Assembly (NCBI RefSeq): GCF_901538265.1
Contig: NZ_LR593886.1
Span: 9,507,738 to 9,571,737 of the forward strand
DNA length: 64,000 nucleotides
Source: Gemmata massiliana
Lineage (GTDB): Bacteria > Planctomycetota > Planctomycetia > Gemmatales > Gemmataceae
Direction: 5' to 3'
Shown here: piece by piece, positions 34,292 through 43,624 of the stretch
How positions within the stretch are numbered: the first letter of the stretch is position 1
Layout: every line of letters begins with the position of its first letter
Position numbers and translations under genes: made by a program
Notes under the pieces: model-generated
Seen by the model: only the letters and a program-made list of their open reading frames with translations
The model's database searches: none
Told to the model about the DNA's origin: nothing

Positions 34292-35077
34292 CTACGCGGC
34301 CGCGAGAGCCACGTCCGAGTTCCGCACCGCGGCCTGGACGAAGCACTCGAAGATTTGCACGTCCAGCGCGCTGGCAGTGTCCGCTTCCGGGTGCCACTGC
34401 ACGCCGACGCAGAACCAGTTCGGGTCGGTCGATTCGATGGCCTCGATCACACCGTCCGGCGCCTTCGCCGCGACGCGCATCCGCTTGCCCATCTGGTTGA
34501 TGGCCTGGTGGTGCGTGCTGTTCACCCGCAGTTCCTGGGTGCCGTAAATGTCGTCGAGGCGGGTGTTTTCTTCGATGAGGACCATGTGCCGGTGCGGGGC
34601 GCCGGTCTGGTCGAAGTGCGGCAGCGCCTTCGGGTTGTCCGCGGGCAGGTGCATGTGCAGCGTGCCCCCGGCGAACACGTTCAACTGCTGCATCCCGACG
34701 CCGATCCCGAGCACGGGAATCTTGCGCTCGAAGATCTTGGCGAGCAGGTAGCGATCCGAGTCCTCGCGGCGGCCCGGCATCGGGTTCACGACGGCCGTGA
34801 GCGGCTGCCCGTTGCGGCGCGGGTCCATGTCCGCCCCGCCGGTCAGCACGATGCCCGCGCACTGGTCGAGTAGCGCGTCGATGTCCGCGAGGTTGTCCTT
34901 GCGGAGCGGCGGCAGCACGACCGGCAGGCCGCCGGCTGTCAAGATCGCGTCGATGTAGCCGACGTTGAGTTTGGCGAACGGGACGCCGTTCTTGGGGGCG
35001 ATGAAATCGGTGTTGACCGCGATCAACGGACGAACGGGCGGCGCGGCGGGTTCTTTCTCTTTGGCGCGAGGGGGCAT
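34292..35077 (-). CDS. Class I glutamine amidotransferase-like (peptidase C26/PuuD-like) protein lacking the catalytic Cys
   Basis: 261 residues. The C26 fold is clear: 'LIAVNTDFIAPKNGVPFAKL', 'CAGIVLTGGADMDPRRNG', 'IPVLGIGVGMQQLNVFAGG', 'STHHQAINQMGKRMRVAAKA' and 'WFCVGVQWHPEADTASALD'. In this family the third segment normally reads GICRGMQ with the nucleophilic cysteine; here residue 126 (codon 34700-34702) is Gly and residue 127 is Val. The His and Glu of the triad remain. The protein is therefore probably not a gamma-glutamyl hydrolase and may bind a glutamylated ligand or act in regulation. It lies directly downstream of glutamine synthetase on the same strand. Confidence 0.82.
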   Translation of the reverse strand: MPPRAKEKEPAAPPVRPLIAVNTDFIAPKNGVPFAKLNVGYIDAILTAGGLPVVLPPLRKDNLADIDALLDQCAGIVLTGGADMDPRRNGQPLTAVVNPMPGRREDSDRYLLAKIFERKIPVLGIGVGMQQLNVFAGGTLHMHLPADNPKALPHFDQTGAPHRHMVLIEENTRLDDIYGTQELRVNSTHHQAINQMGKRMRVAAKAPDGVIEAIESTDPNWFCVGVQWHPEADTASALDVQIFECFVQAAVRNSDVALAAA

Positions 35078-35184
35078 GTGCTGCGAGTCCTCCGTGACCG
35101 GCGTGCCTGGGGCGTCATGCCCGAGGCGAGAAATGTAGTGTAGCGGGCGAGAAAAGTACGATACAAGGCCAATTCAGTGGCGCC

Positions 35185-35252
35185 CGGAATTCAGCCCCTG
35201 AGATTCAACGCTCGTAGGAAAAGCTCGGCGACTCATTGGGGGCTGAATTCCG
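35185..35252. repeat. 14-bp inverted repeat after glutamine synthetase
   Basis: CGGAATTCAGCCCC at 35185-35198 is the exact reverse complement of 35239-35252, with a 40-base centre. It lies between the glutamine synthetase stop and the amidotransferase-like gene. It could act as a stem-loop that partly separates the two genes. Confidence 0.6.
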
Positions 35253-35263
35253 ACTGAACACAA

Positions 35264-36700
35264 TCACGAGTCGAAGTACAGCGCGAACTCGTAGGGGTGC
35301 GGGCGCACGCGGATCGCGGAGACCTCGGCCTTCCGCTTGTAGTCGATCCACGTCTCGATCACGTCCTCGGTGAAGACGCTGCCGTGCAGCAGAAACTCGT
35401 GGTCCTTCTCCAGTGCGTTGAGCGCCTCCACGAGCGTCCCGGGCGTCTTCGGTACGTTCTTGAGCTGCTCCGCCGGCATGTCGTAGATGTCCTTGTCGAG
35501 CGGGTCGCCGGGGTGCGTCTTGTTGCGGATGCCGTCGAGCATCGCCATGAGCATTGCGGCGAACGCGAGGTACGGGTTGGCCGCCCCGTCGGGGATGCGG
35601 AACTCCAGCCGCTTCGACTTCGCGCGGGACGAGTACACCGGGATACGGATCGCGGCCGACCGGTTCCGCTGGCTGTACGCGAGGTTCACGGGTGCCTCGT
35701 AGCCCGGCACCAGACGCTTGTAGCTGTTCGTGGTGGGGTTGGTGATCGCGCAGAGCGCTGGCGCGTGTTTCAGTAGCCCGCCGAGTGCGTACATCGCGAC
35801 GTCCGACAACCCGGAGTAGTCGCTACCCGAGAACAAATTCACGCGGTCCCCGCCCTTGTCCTTCCACAGCGACACGTGGACGTGCATCCCGCTGCCGTAG
35901 TCCTCGAACAGTGGCTTGGGCATGAACGTCGCGGCCTTGTTGTGCCGGCGCGCCACGTTCTTCACGATGTACTTGTACTTCAGCACGTTGTCGGCCATCG
36001 CGACGAGGTCGTCGTACCGCACGTTGATCGCGCACTGGCCGCCGCCGGCCTTCTCGTGGTGGTGGCTCTCCACGGTCATCCCGCACTGCATCATCGCGAG
36101 CATCATCTCGCTCCGCAGGTCGTGTAACGAGTCCTGCGGCGGGCACGGGAAGTACCCCTGCTTGTACGGTACCTTGTACCCAAGGTTCGGGCGCTCGTCG
36201 CGGCCCGTGTTCCACTGCCCCTCACCCGAGTCGACGTAGTAGAACGCGGAGTGCGGGGTCTGGTCGAATTTCACGTCGTCGAAAACGAAGAACTCCAGGG
36301 ACGGCCCGAACATCGCCGCGTCCGCGACCCCGGTGGACTTCATGTAGTTGACGGCCTTGCGCGCCACGTTCCGCGGGTCGCGCGAGTAGTCCTCCTTCGT
36401 GAGCGGGTCTTGGATGTTGCACAGCATCGCGAGCGTGACGTCTTTGCAGAACGGGTCAATGAACAGCGTGTCCGGCTGCGGCATGAGCAGCATGTCGGAC
36501 TCGTTGATCGCGACCCACCCGCGGATGCTGGACCCGTCGAACCCGATGCCGTCCTCGAATGCGTTCTCGTCGAGCACCTCGGCCGGAACGGTGAAGTGCT
36601 TCCACAAGCCGGGGAAGTCCATGAACCGGAAGTCGACGGCCTTGACCTCGCGCTCACGAATGAACGCCAGAACTTCGCGGGGAGTGCGTGCGTGAGACAT
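35264..36700 (-). CDS. glnA: Glutamine synthetase, type I
   Basis: 478 residues, the normal length for GSI (about 470). Recognisable segments are 'FRFMDFPGLWKHFTVPAEVL', 'DGIGFDGSSIRGWVAINESD' (metal-site region), 'KAGGGQCAINVRYDDLVAMA', 'KPLFEDYGSGMHVHVSLWKD' and 'NPTTNSYKRLVPGYEAPVNL'. 'LDKDIYDMPAEQLKNV' contains Tyr406 at the place of the adenylylated tyrosine of the GSI-beta subgroup, so adenylyl control is possible. It joins ammonia to glutamate in the cytoplasm. No nitrogen-regulatory (PII) gene is in the window. The upstream region is filled by a GTTCC-rich inverted repeat cluster. Confidence 0.96.
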   Translation of the reverse strand: MSHARTPREVLAFIREREVKAVDFRFMDFPGLWKHFTVPAEVLDENAFEDGIGFDGSSIRGWVAINESDMLLMPQPDTLFIDPFCKDVTLAMLCNIQDPLTKEDYSRDPRNVARKAVNYMKSTGVADAAMFGPSLEFFVFDDVKFDQTPHSAFYYVDSGEGQWNTGRDERPNLGYKVPYKQGYFPCPPQDSLHDLRSEMMLAMMQCGMTVESHHHEKAGGGQCAINVRYDDLVAMADNVLKYKYIVKNVARRHNKAATFMPKPLFEDYGSGMHVHVSLWKDKGGDRVNLFSGSDYSGLSDVAMYALGGLLKHAPALCAITNPTTNSYKRLVPGYEAPVNLAYSQRNRSAAIRIPVYSSRAKSKRLEFRIPDGAANPYLAFAAMLMAMLDGIRNKTHPGDPLDKDIYDMPAEQLKNVPKTPGTLVEALNALEKDHEFLLHGSVFTEDVIETWIDYKRKAEVSAIRVRPHPYEFALYFDS

Positions 36701-36782
36701 CGATTATGTTCCGGGTGCGGCCGGGGCGCTCGGGTGGGGAAAGCGCGAACGCGGAGAGGAAGTGGCGCGTCCTGTCTTTATA

Positions 36783-36933
36783 AGTTCCGGGTTCCAACTT
36801 CCAATAGTTCCGAGTCTTGCAGTTCCAAGTTCCAATAGTTCCACGTTCCAATAGTTCCAAACCGAGCCGGAGAGTGAGCGGCGGGCAGCGACTTGCTTTC
36901 ACTTGAAACTGCTGGAACGTGGAACCCGGAACT
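36783..36933. repeat. GTTCC-rich degenerate repeats with nested inverted repeats
   Basis: At least eight copies of GTTCCA/GTTCCG occur between 36783 and 36860. They pair with GGAAC copies at 36913-36933: a 14-bp perfect inverted repeat (36783-36796 with 36920-36933) and a 13-bp one (36838-36850 with 36913-36925). The cluster fills the promoter region between divergent glnA and the DUF4139 gene. A similar GTTCC-rich stretch occurs at 34195-34290. Confidence 0.7.
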
Positions 36934-36948
36934 ACCAGAGGAGCACGT

Positions 36949-38958
36949 ATGTCCGATTTGCCGATTCGTCAGGTGGTTTTGTACAAGCACGGGGTCGGGT
37001 ACTTCGAGCGCGAAACGAACCTCGAGGGTGACCAGTCGCTCTCGCTTTCGTTTAAGCAGCGCGAGGTGAGCGACGTCCTCAAGTCGCTCACCGTGCTCGA
37101 TTTGAACGGCGGGATCGTGTCCGCGGTCAGTTACGACTCGACCACGCCGATCGAACAGTTACTCGCGGAGATCGCACTCTCCATCCCGGATTCGGGCAGT
37201 CTGAAGGGATTACTGCCCCAAATTAAGGGCGCGCGAGTATCTGTGAAGCCGACCGGCGGTTCGGTGGTTCAAGGTACCATCCTCGGCATCGACAAGACGG
37301 ACGCGCGAACCGAGCACGGTCTCGAAGAGACGCACCGCCTCTCCCTCCTCACCGACGCCGGCGATATCCGCACGTTCGACCTCTTCGACCTCGAACTGAC
37401 GCTCCTCGACGACGGCATCAAACGCGACCTCGACTTCTACCTCCGCACTCAACTCGCATCGAAGAAAAAGGACGCCCGCACGTTCACGCTGTTCGCGCAG
37501 GGCGAGGGGAAACGCACAATCCGCGTGAGCTACGTGCTCGAAGCGCCCGTGTGGAAGGCGACGTACCGGATCTTACTGGACGAGGGGGAAGGCTCTTCCC
37601 CGCTCATCCAAGGGTGGGCGGTCGTTGATAACACTTCGGACGAAGACTGGCAGGACGTGAGCCTGACGCTCGTGGCGGGGTTGCCGGTGTCGTTCACGCA
37701 CGATCTCTACACGCCGCGATACATCCGCCGGCCCGTGGTTGAAGTGAAGGAAACAACCGGTGTGCTCCCGCCGATGGCGGAAGCGGGCGTTGAAGACTAC
37801 GAAGTAACGGGGGAACTGATGGCGTTCTCGGCCCCCGCTGCTCCGGCACCGGCCCGCATGGCGAAAATGCGCCGGAGGGAGAGTATCGAATCCGTTGAGA
37901 AAAACTACGGGAGCAGAAGTTCTGCCGTGTCCTCGGTTCAAGCGCAAACGCGCGAACGGCAGGTCGGCGATCTGTTCGAGTACAGCATCGACAAGCCCGT
38001 TACCGTGCGCCGCAATCAGTCCGCGCTCGTGCCGATTCTGCTGAAGCCGTTCGCCGGGCGCTCGGTGCTGCTCTACCAGAAGTCGGCGCGGGCGGAGAAC
38101 CCGATCCGCTGCGTCGAGTTCGAGAACACCACCGGACTCACGCTTGAGGGCGGGCCGGTCACGGTGCTCGAACAAGGCAGTTACGTCGGTGAAGCGATGC
38201 TCGACACGCTCAAGCCGACGGAAAAGCGACTGGTCGGCTACGCCGTTGAACTAGCGGCCCGTGTGCTCGACAACATCGACTCGCACAGCGACCGCGTGAC
38301 GCGCGTGACGATCCGCAACGGCACGCTCAAGACGCACTACGCCGAAGTGCAAAAGACGACGTACACGTTCAACAGTAAGTCCGACAAGGAACAGGTGGTG
38401 TACCTCGATCACCCGCGTGATGATTCGCGCTGGAAACTGGTAGAGACCGCGAAGCCGCACGAGACGACCGAGAACTACTGGCGGTTCCGGTTCACGCTCC
38501 CGCCGGGCACCGCGAGCAAGTTCGTCGTCCAGCAACAGCAAACGCTGTTTCAGTCGTTCGGCCTCGCGGACATCACCGACAAACTGCTCGCGACGTGGGT
38601 CTCGGCGAAGTACCTCGACAAAGCGACCGAGAAGGCACTGAAGGAGGTACTCGCGCAGCGGCAGCAAGTGGGTCGCACTGAGGAGAAACTGGCCCAACTC
38701 AACGAGGAGCGGAACAAGATCCACGCGGAGCAAAAGCGCATCCGCGAGAACCTCGGCGCGCTCGGCGACCGGGCAAGCGAGAAGGCACTCCGGGAGCGCT
38801 TCGTCGCAACGCTCGACAAACAAGAAGACCGCCTCGCGAAGATCACGGAAGAAGAGGCGAAGCTACAGACCGACCGTGATGAGGCTCGCGAACGGTTGAA
38901 CGCTGCGCTCGCGAAACTGGAGTACGATGCACCCGTACTCACAGAGCATGCGGATTAA
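36949..38958 (+). CDS. DUF4139 domain protein with C-terminal coiled coil
   Basis: 669 residues from 'MSDLPIRQVVLYKHGVGYFE', preceded by AGAGGAG; an earlier frame start at 36919 lies inside the repeat. The N-terminal segment with 'VVLYKHGVGYFERE', the central 'VSYVLEAPVWKATYRILLDE' and 'GWAVVDNTSDEDWQDVSLTL' are the DUF4139 core, a family that includes mucoidy-inhibitor A-like proteins. A long coiled coil covers about 570-665 ('LAQRQQVGRTEEKLAQLNEE', 'EDRLAKITEEEAKLQTDRDE'). No signal peptide is seen, so it may be cytoplasmic. Function is unproven. A large hairpin separates it from the convergent giant gene. Confidence 0.82.
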   Translation: MSDLPIRQVVLYKHGVGYFERETNLEGDQSLSLSFKQREVSDVLKSLTVLDLNGGIVSAVSYDSTTPIEQLLAEIALSIPDSGSLKGLLPQIKGARVSVKPTGGSVVQGTILGIDKTDARTEHGLEETHRLSLLTDAGDIRTFDLFDLELTLLDDGIKRDLDFYLRTQLASKKKDARTFTLFAQGEGKRTIRVSYVLEAPVWKATYRILLDEGEGSSPLIQGWAVVDNTSDEDWQDVSLTLVAGLPVSFTHDLYTPRYIRRPVVEVKETTGVLPPMAEAGVEDYEVTGELMAFSAPAAPAPARMAKMRRRESIESVEKNYGSRSSAVSSVQAQTRERQVGDLFEYSIDKPVTVRRNQSALVPILLKPFAGRSVLLYQKSARAENPIRCVEFENTTGLTLEGGPVTVLEQGSYVGEAMLDTLKPTEKRLVGYAVELAARVLDNIDSHSDRVTRVTIRNGTLKTHYAEVQKTTYTFNSKSDKEQVVYLDHPRDDSRWKLVETAKPHETTENYWRFRFTLPPGTASKFVVQQQQTLFQSFGLADITDKLLATWVSAKYLDKATEKALKEVLAQRQQVGRTEEKLAQLNEERNKIHAEQKRIRENLGALGDRASEKALRERFVATLDKQEDRLAKITEEEAKLQTDRDEARERLNAALAKLEYDAPVLTEHAD

Positions 38959-38981
38959 TGAGTTGCTGAAAACAAGACGCT

Positions 38982-39043
38982 CGAACCCACGGCCCGGTTT
39001 GTGCCCGACAGCTTGTCAGGGCACAAACCGGGCCGTGGGTTCG
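38982..39043. terminator. Long hairpin between convergent genes
   Basis: A 25-bp perfect stem (38982-39006 with 39019-39043) continues as four more pairs past a one-base bulge, with a 3-nt loop. It lies 23 bases after the DUF4139 stop and 46 bases before the stop of the convergent giant gene. There is no clear T-run; it probably ends both transcripts. Confidence 0.75.
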
Positions 39044-39088
39044 CGTACCGTCACGCGGGCCGTGTGTTGGCCCGTGTGGAGTTCGCGT

Positions 39089-42000
39089 TTACTTCTCGGC
39101 ACCCGGGAGCAGTGGGACCGTGGGCAGCGCGATCTCGCCCTTGGCCCCCGCGAACACCGGGGTCACGTCGACCCGGAACGACTTCCGGTCCGGGTTCAGC
39201 TTGTACGTCGCACGGATGTCCGCGGCGCCCGCCGAGATCCCGGCCTCGCGCGTCTCCGCGCGGGCCGACACGAGCGGGGCCGACACACCACCCGACGTCA
39301 CCACCGGGGCCCCCAGCGCGCTCCCCGCGGTCCCGAACCCGGCGCCCAGACCCGACTCGCCCAAACCCGCGCCCGCCCACTCCGAGCGCACCGCGCGCGC
39401 CGAGAGCGCCTCCTCGGACAGCACCGCCAGGGTCGTGCGCGAGCCACCGTCCAACTTCACCTCCACGCCCTTACCATCCACCGGCACCTCCAACAGGTCC
39501 ACCGACTGGCGCTCGGTCCCCTGGAACCGGGTCACCTTGATCCGCGCGCTGCCCCCCAGCGGGCGCCCGAACGCCTGCTTCACCGACACCGCGTACACCC
39601 CACTGAACGCGCGCGCCGCCGCGTACACCTCGGACCGGTCCGCGCCCTGGGCCAGCTGGTCACCCTTGAGCACCCCGCCACCCGTGGTGCGCGTATGCAC
39701 CGACGAGCACACCGACCCCGTGGGCTCACCCACCACCAGGTCCAGGTCCGCGTTACCCTGCCACTGCAACTCGATCACCAGGTCCCGACGCGTCTGCTCA
39801 CCGAGCACCTCGCTCAGGGCACCCGTGTCCTGGCCCGCGCCCTTCAGGCGCGCCTCCAACTGGGGCAACCGGTCCCGCGCCTGCTGGTGGTAGTCGATCC
39901 CGTCGCTCGTGTTCCAGTCCCGGCCCAACAGGCCGTTCGCGGCCCACATGACCGCGTCGGTCCGCACCGCGCTGGCCTGATCCGCGTACGCCAGCGCGTT
40001 CGCGTACGGGGTCGGGTCCTCGGGGCTGCACGCGGCCGCGCGCCGGCAGAACGATACCGCCCGGTCGTGGTTCTTCAGCTCCGCCTCGGCGCGCGCCGCG
40101 CCCAGGTACGCCTTGGCACTCGTCGGGTCCAGGTCGATCCCCGACACCGACGCGCGCTCGACCTCCGACGGGCTCGCGCCCGACGCCCGAAGCGCCACCG
40201 CCAGGGCCTCGTGGGCCCACCCCTCGGTCGCGAGCCCCTTGCGCAGGTTCCCCTTGAGCACCTCGGCCGCGTGGCCGTACTCCTCGAACTCCATCAGGAA
40301 CTCCGCGCACGCCACGATCAGGCCCGGGTCCGTCACGGTCCGGTCGATCGCGCTGCTCCACATGGTCCGCGGGTCCGTCCCCAGCTTCTGACGGTCGCCC
40401 ACCGGGTCCACCTTCGGGTTCACCAGCTTCGGCTGAACGCCCGCCACCGCGTTCGCCGGGGCGCCGTTGCCCCCCGGCCCGAGGACCAACGCCCCGCCAC
40501 CCGGGCGCGCCACGCCCGGGCCCTGCGCGTTACCCTCGGCCGTCTTCTTGAGCTTGATCGTGGTCGCCGAGTGGTACCGCGTGGTCCCGCGCACGATCAG
40601 GGCACGGGCCGGCGGGTAGTACCCCAACGAGTTCAGCTTCAGGGCGTCCACCGTGGGCACCTCGTCCTCGCCCATCCCCGGCATCGGCTGCGCGTTCGGG
40701 ATGTTCGCCCACTCGCCCTTCGCCACGGTCTCGAAGATCAGCCGCATGAGCAACTGGCTCTGGTCACCACCCTGGAGACCGAACTGCCCCCCCAGGTTCC
40801 CGAACTGGCCCAACTGGCCCCCCGTGATACCCGTGATCCCCCCACCGATCCCCTGGTTACCCTGGTTACCCAGCTGCTGACCCGTACCACCGAACGGGCC
40901 ACCGTTGCCCATCGCGTTGAGCGGGTTCCCGCCCCCCACACCCACACCCCCCGCACCGAACGGGTTCCCGAAGTTCCCGCCGATGTTCTGCAAACCCCCA
41001 CCGAACAAACTCGCCTGACCAAATATCGCCAGACTCTGGTTCTGGAACTGCTGGTTCTGGAACAAAGTGCGCTGATTAACGGATTGCGGGATCGGAATTA
41101 CAAGATCGGCGACGGGGAACACTTGTGTCACCTTCTCCTCGAGGCGCCGGTTGAACGTCGTGATCTCCACGTACTCGGGGCGCACAATGTACGTCGCGTT
41201 CATCGACAACAGCACGATGTCCAGGAAGTTACCCAGCGTCAGCCCCTTGAGCTGCGTCGACGCGAGCTTCGGCTTGGACTCCTTGATGTTCGGCTGCTGC
41301 TCCGCGTTGAAGTACTCCTCCATCACCACGAACGACACCCCGTACTGCTTCGACAAAAACGACAACAGCTCGAACAGCGGCACCTCGTTCAGGTTCTTGT
41401 CCCCCAGATCCACCGGGCGGTCCAGGGCCTTCTTCAGCTCCTTCTGCGACTGGCTCGCGCTCGCACCCAGGTTCGAGTTCTGGTACGCCTCCTTGCGGTA
41501 ACCCGTCAGCTCGCGCCACACCGCCGCCGGGGGGAAGTGTACCGGGGGCTCGTCCGGGTACGGGATGTGAGACTTCTCGGTCTGCATCATCGCCTGCAGG
41601 AAACGGTCCTCGCGCACACGCGTCAGCTCCTTCCACTCGCGCAACTGCGTCGCCTGCTGACCAATAATGTAACTCGCGGTCGCCGTCGGGGGCACCGCCA
41701 GACCCTTGTTCGTCTTCTCCTGCACCATCAACTGTGCTTCCTGGTACGCCAACTCGTACCGCGCGTGCTGCATCAGCTGGCGGAACTGGTCGATCCGGTT
41801 CTTGTCGCTCGCCTGCGCGTCCGCGGCCCGGTCGAACTCGTTGAGGCGCTGACGGGTCCGGGCCAGGGACTGGCGCTCCGCGTCCGCCTGGCGACGGATC
41901 TCGGCCCCCTTCACGAACACCTCGCGCATCTGCGACTCCAGGTCACCCACCAACCGGACCCGGGCCTCGGCACCCAGACCGTCGTAACCCAGAACCTCGT

Positions 42001-43624
42001 CGCGCTGGCGCTTCAGGTCCTGGTACGCGCCCTCCGGGTCGGTGCGCAGGAACTGGCGCGCGCGCCGGATCGTCGCGTCCACCAGCACCCGGTACCGCTG
42101 CTCCTCCACCTGGCGACGCGCCGCCGCCTCCTTCACCAGGTCCGCGCCACCCGCACCCGGGTTCGCCGGGGGTTGCGCCGCCGGAACCGCGTCGCTCCCC
42201 TTGGGCTCCTGGAGCACGTCACGGATCGCCTGGTCCGGGGTGATCTGCTTGCCCCGGGCCTTCGCGTTCACGTGCTCGCTCAGGGCCCGCTTGGTCAGCG
42301 CCCCGGACCGCAACTTGGCCACCAGGGCCGAACCGTGCGCCGCCTCCTGGTCCGTCGGGTCCACCTTCAGCGCCGCCGCGTACAGCTTCTCCGCCTCCTC
42401 GAACCGGTCCGCGCTCACGGCCCACACCGCCTGCGTCAGGAACTCGTCGCGGTACAGCTTCACCTGCGTGCTCGCCAGCGCCAGCGCACGGTCCGACTGC
42501 AGCATCGCCGGAGCGTCCTTGTGGGGCGCGCCCCTCCACTGCGACACCATCAGGTTCAAGAAGAAGTGCTCCACCCGCGGGGCCGGGAGCGCCTGCGACA
42601 GGTTCAGCACCACACCCTTACCACCCACCGTACCACTCACCGTCGCGCTCACGCTCGCTGCGCCCGCCTTCGCCCCCTTGCCCATCCCCAGCGTCGAACG
42701 GTCCGCGCGCAGCGGGGGCAACTTGGTCGGGTACACCTCGCCCACCTCGGGACCGAACGACCACGTCTCGGGCTTCACCACCGCCACGTCCAACGCGATC
42801 ATGAGGCGCCCCGCGAACTCGTTCTGGCCCGCCGCCTGCGACAGGTCCTCCTGCACCCGCACCACCGCGCCACCCGTCAGCGCCGCCAGCCCGTGCAGGT
42901 TCTGCGCGTCCAGCTTCACCCCCAGGGGCACCGCGAAGAAGCCCACGTCGTCACGGTCCATGCGCCCACCCAGGGCCAGGCGCTGGGACTCGCCCACGCG
43001 CTCGAACGCGCTCTCCCCGTCGCCCAGGTACACCACCACCTGGTGACGGCCCCGGTTCGGGGCCAGGGTCCCCAGCGCCTTCTCGATCCCCCCCTTGAGG
43101 TCCGTCGCACCCGAACCGTACTCGACCTCGGTCAGCGCACGCGCCGCTTCCGCCACGTTCTCCGCGCCCGGGGCCTGGAACCCCGCCGTCAGCGCCCGCG
43201 TCGCGCCCGGGGTGCTCAGCGACCACACGCTCACACGGTCACCCGAGCCCAGCCGCGCCGCCAAACCGGTCACCACCTGACGCGCCTGCTGGAGCGGGCG
43301 CCCGGCCTGGCTCGCGGACGTGTCCACCAGAACCAGCACGTCGCGCGGGCGCGGCGCCGGGGCCGCCACCTCGGGGCGCACCTGCCACGCGAACACCAGC
43401 TCCCCGTCCCGCGGCTGGTACGTGAGCACCGGCACCGAACCGAACTTGGTCAGCGCCAGGTCCTCCACCAAACGGCCCCCGTCCGGGCGACCCGACACCG
43501 GACCCGCGTCCGGCCCCGAGCGACTCGTCCGCACGTCGCCCCACAACGCCGTACCCAGCGCCGCGAGGGTCGCGGACACCCCCAACAGCACCGGCAACAG
43601 CCGTAACCGATTCACGACATTCAT
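39089..43624 (-). CDS. Giant exported VWA-TPR-secretin N-domain hybrid protein
   Basis: 1511 residues with an N-terminal signal/anchor (MNVVNRLRLLPVLLGVSATL). A VWA domain follows with an intact MIDAS: DTSAS (D101, S103, S105), the threonine of 'YGSGATDLKGG', and 'VVYLGDGES'. Next come TPR-like and coiled-coil helices (about 400-720), and a segment like the N0/STN domain of secretins (about 735-830: 'LNEVPLFELLSFLSKQYGVS', 'LKGLTLGNFLDIVLLSMNAT'). A Gly/Asn/Gln-rich tract (about 855-960) precedes more TPRs (about 1105-1240) and a beta domain ('DLVIELQWQGNADLDLVVGE'). No secretin beta-barrel is present. Codons favour CTG, GTG, GAG and CAG more strongly than neighbours, suggesting high expression. 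Role unknown; an envelope scaffold is one possibility. Confidence 0.85.
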   Translation of the reverse strand: MNVVNRLRLLPVLLGVSATLAALGTALWGDVRTSRSGPDAGPVSGRPDGGRLVEDLALTKFGSVPVLTYQPRDGELVFAWQVRPEVAAPAPRPRDVLVLVDTSASQAGRPLQQARQVVTGLAARLGSGDRVSVWSLSTPGATRALTAGFQAPGAENVAEAARALTEVEYGSGATDLKGGIEKALGTLAPNRGRHQVVVYLGDGESAFERVGESQRLALGGRMDRDDVGFFAVPLGVKLDAQNLHGLAALTGGAVVRVQEDLSQAAGQNEFAGRLMIALDVAVVKPETWSFGPEVGEVYPTKLPPLRADRSTLGMGKGAKAGAASVSATVSGTVGGKGVVLNLSQALPAPRVEHFFLNLMVSQWRGAPHKDAPAMLQSDRALALASTQVKLYRDEFLTQAVWAVSADRFEEAEKLYAAALKVDPTDQEAAHGSALVAKLRSGALTKRALSEHVNAKARGKQITPDQAIRDVLQEPKGSDAVPAAQPPANPGAGGADLVKEAAARRQVEEQRYRVLVDATIRRARQFLRTDPEGAYQDLKRQRDEVLGYDGLGAEARVRLVGDLESQMREVFVKGAEIRRQADAERQSLARTRQRLNEFDRAADAQASDKNRIDQFRQLMQHARYELAYQEAQLMVQEKTNKGLAVPPTATASYIIGQQATQLREWKELTRVREDRFLQAMMQTEKSHIPYPDEPPVHFPPAAVWRELTGYRKEAYQNSNLGASASQSQKELKKALDRPVDLGDKNLNEVPLFELLSFLSKQYGVSFVVMEEYFNAEQQPNIKESKPKLASTQLKGLTLGNFLDIVLLSMNATYIVRPEYVEITTFNRRLEEKVTQVFPVADLVIPIPQSVNQRTLFQNQQFQNQSLAIFGQASLFGGGLQNIGGNFGNPFGAGGVGVGGGNPLNAMGNGGPFGGTGQQLGNQGNQGIGGGITGITGGQLGQFGNLGGQFGLQGGDQSQLLMRLIFETVAKGEWANIPNAQPMPGMGEDEVPTVDALKLNSLGYYPPARALIVRGTTRYHSATTIKLKKTAEGNAQGPGVARPGGGALVLGPGGNGAPANAVAGVQPKLVNPKVDPVGDRQKLGTDPRTMWSSAIDRTVTDPGLIVACAEFLMEFEEYGHAAEVLKGNLRKGLATEGWAHEALAVALRASGASPSEVERASVSGIDLDPTSAKAYLGAARAEAELKNHDRAVSFCRRAAACSPEDPTPYANALAYADQASAVRTDAVMWAANGLLGRDWNTSDGIDYHQQARDRLPQLEARLKGAGQDTGALSEVLGEQTRRDLVIELQWQGNADLDLVVGEPTGSVCSSVHTRTTGGGVLKGDQLAQGADRSEVYAAARAFSGVYAVSVKQAFGRPLGGSARIKVTRFQGTERQSVDLLEVPVDGKGVEVKLDGGSRTTLAVLSEEALSARAVRSEWAGAGLGESGLGAGFGTAGSALGAPVVTSGGVSAPLVSARAETREAGISAGAADIRATYKLNPDRKSFRVDVTPVFAGAKGEIALPTVPLLPGAEK

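Noticed and set aside
38927..43606. A 1559-codon open frame on the plus strand opposite the giant gene
   Set aside because: It is in codon register with the sense gene and stays open because the sense gene avoids TTA, CTA and TCA codons. Its protein is Arg/His/Leu-rich with no recognisable domain.
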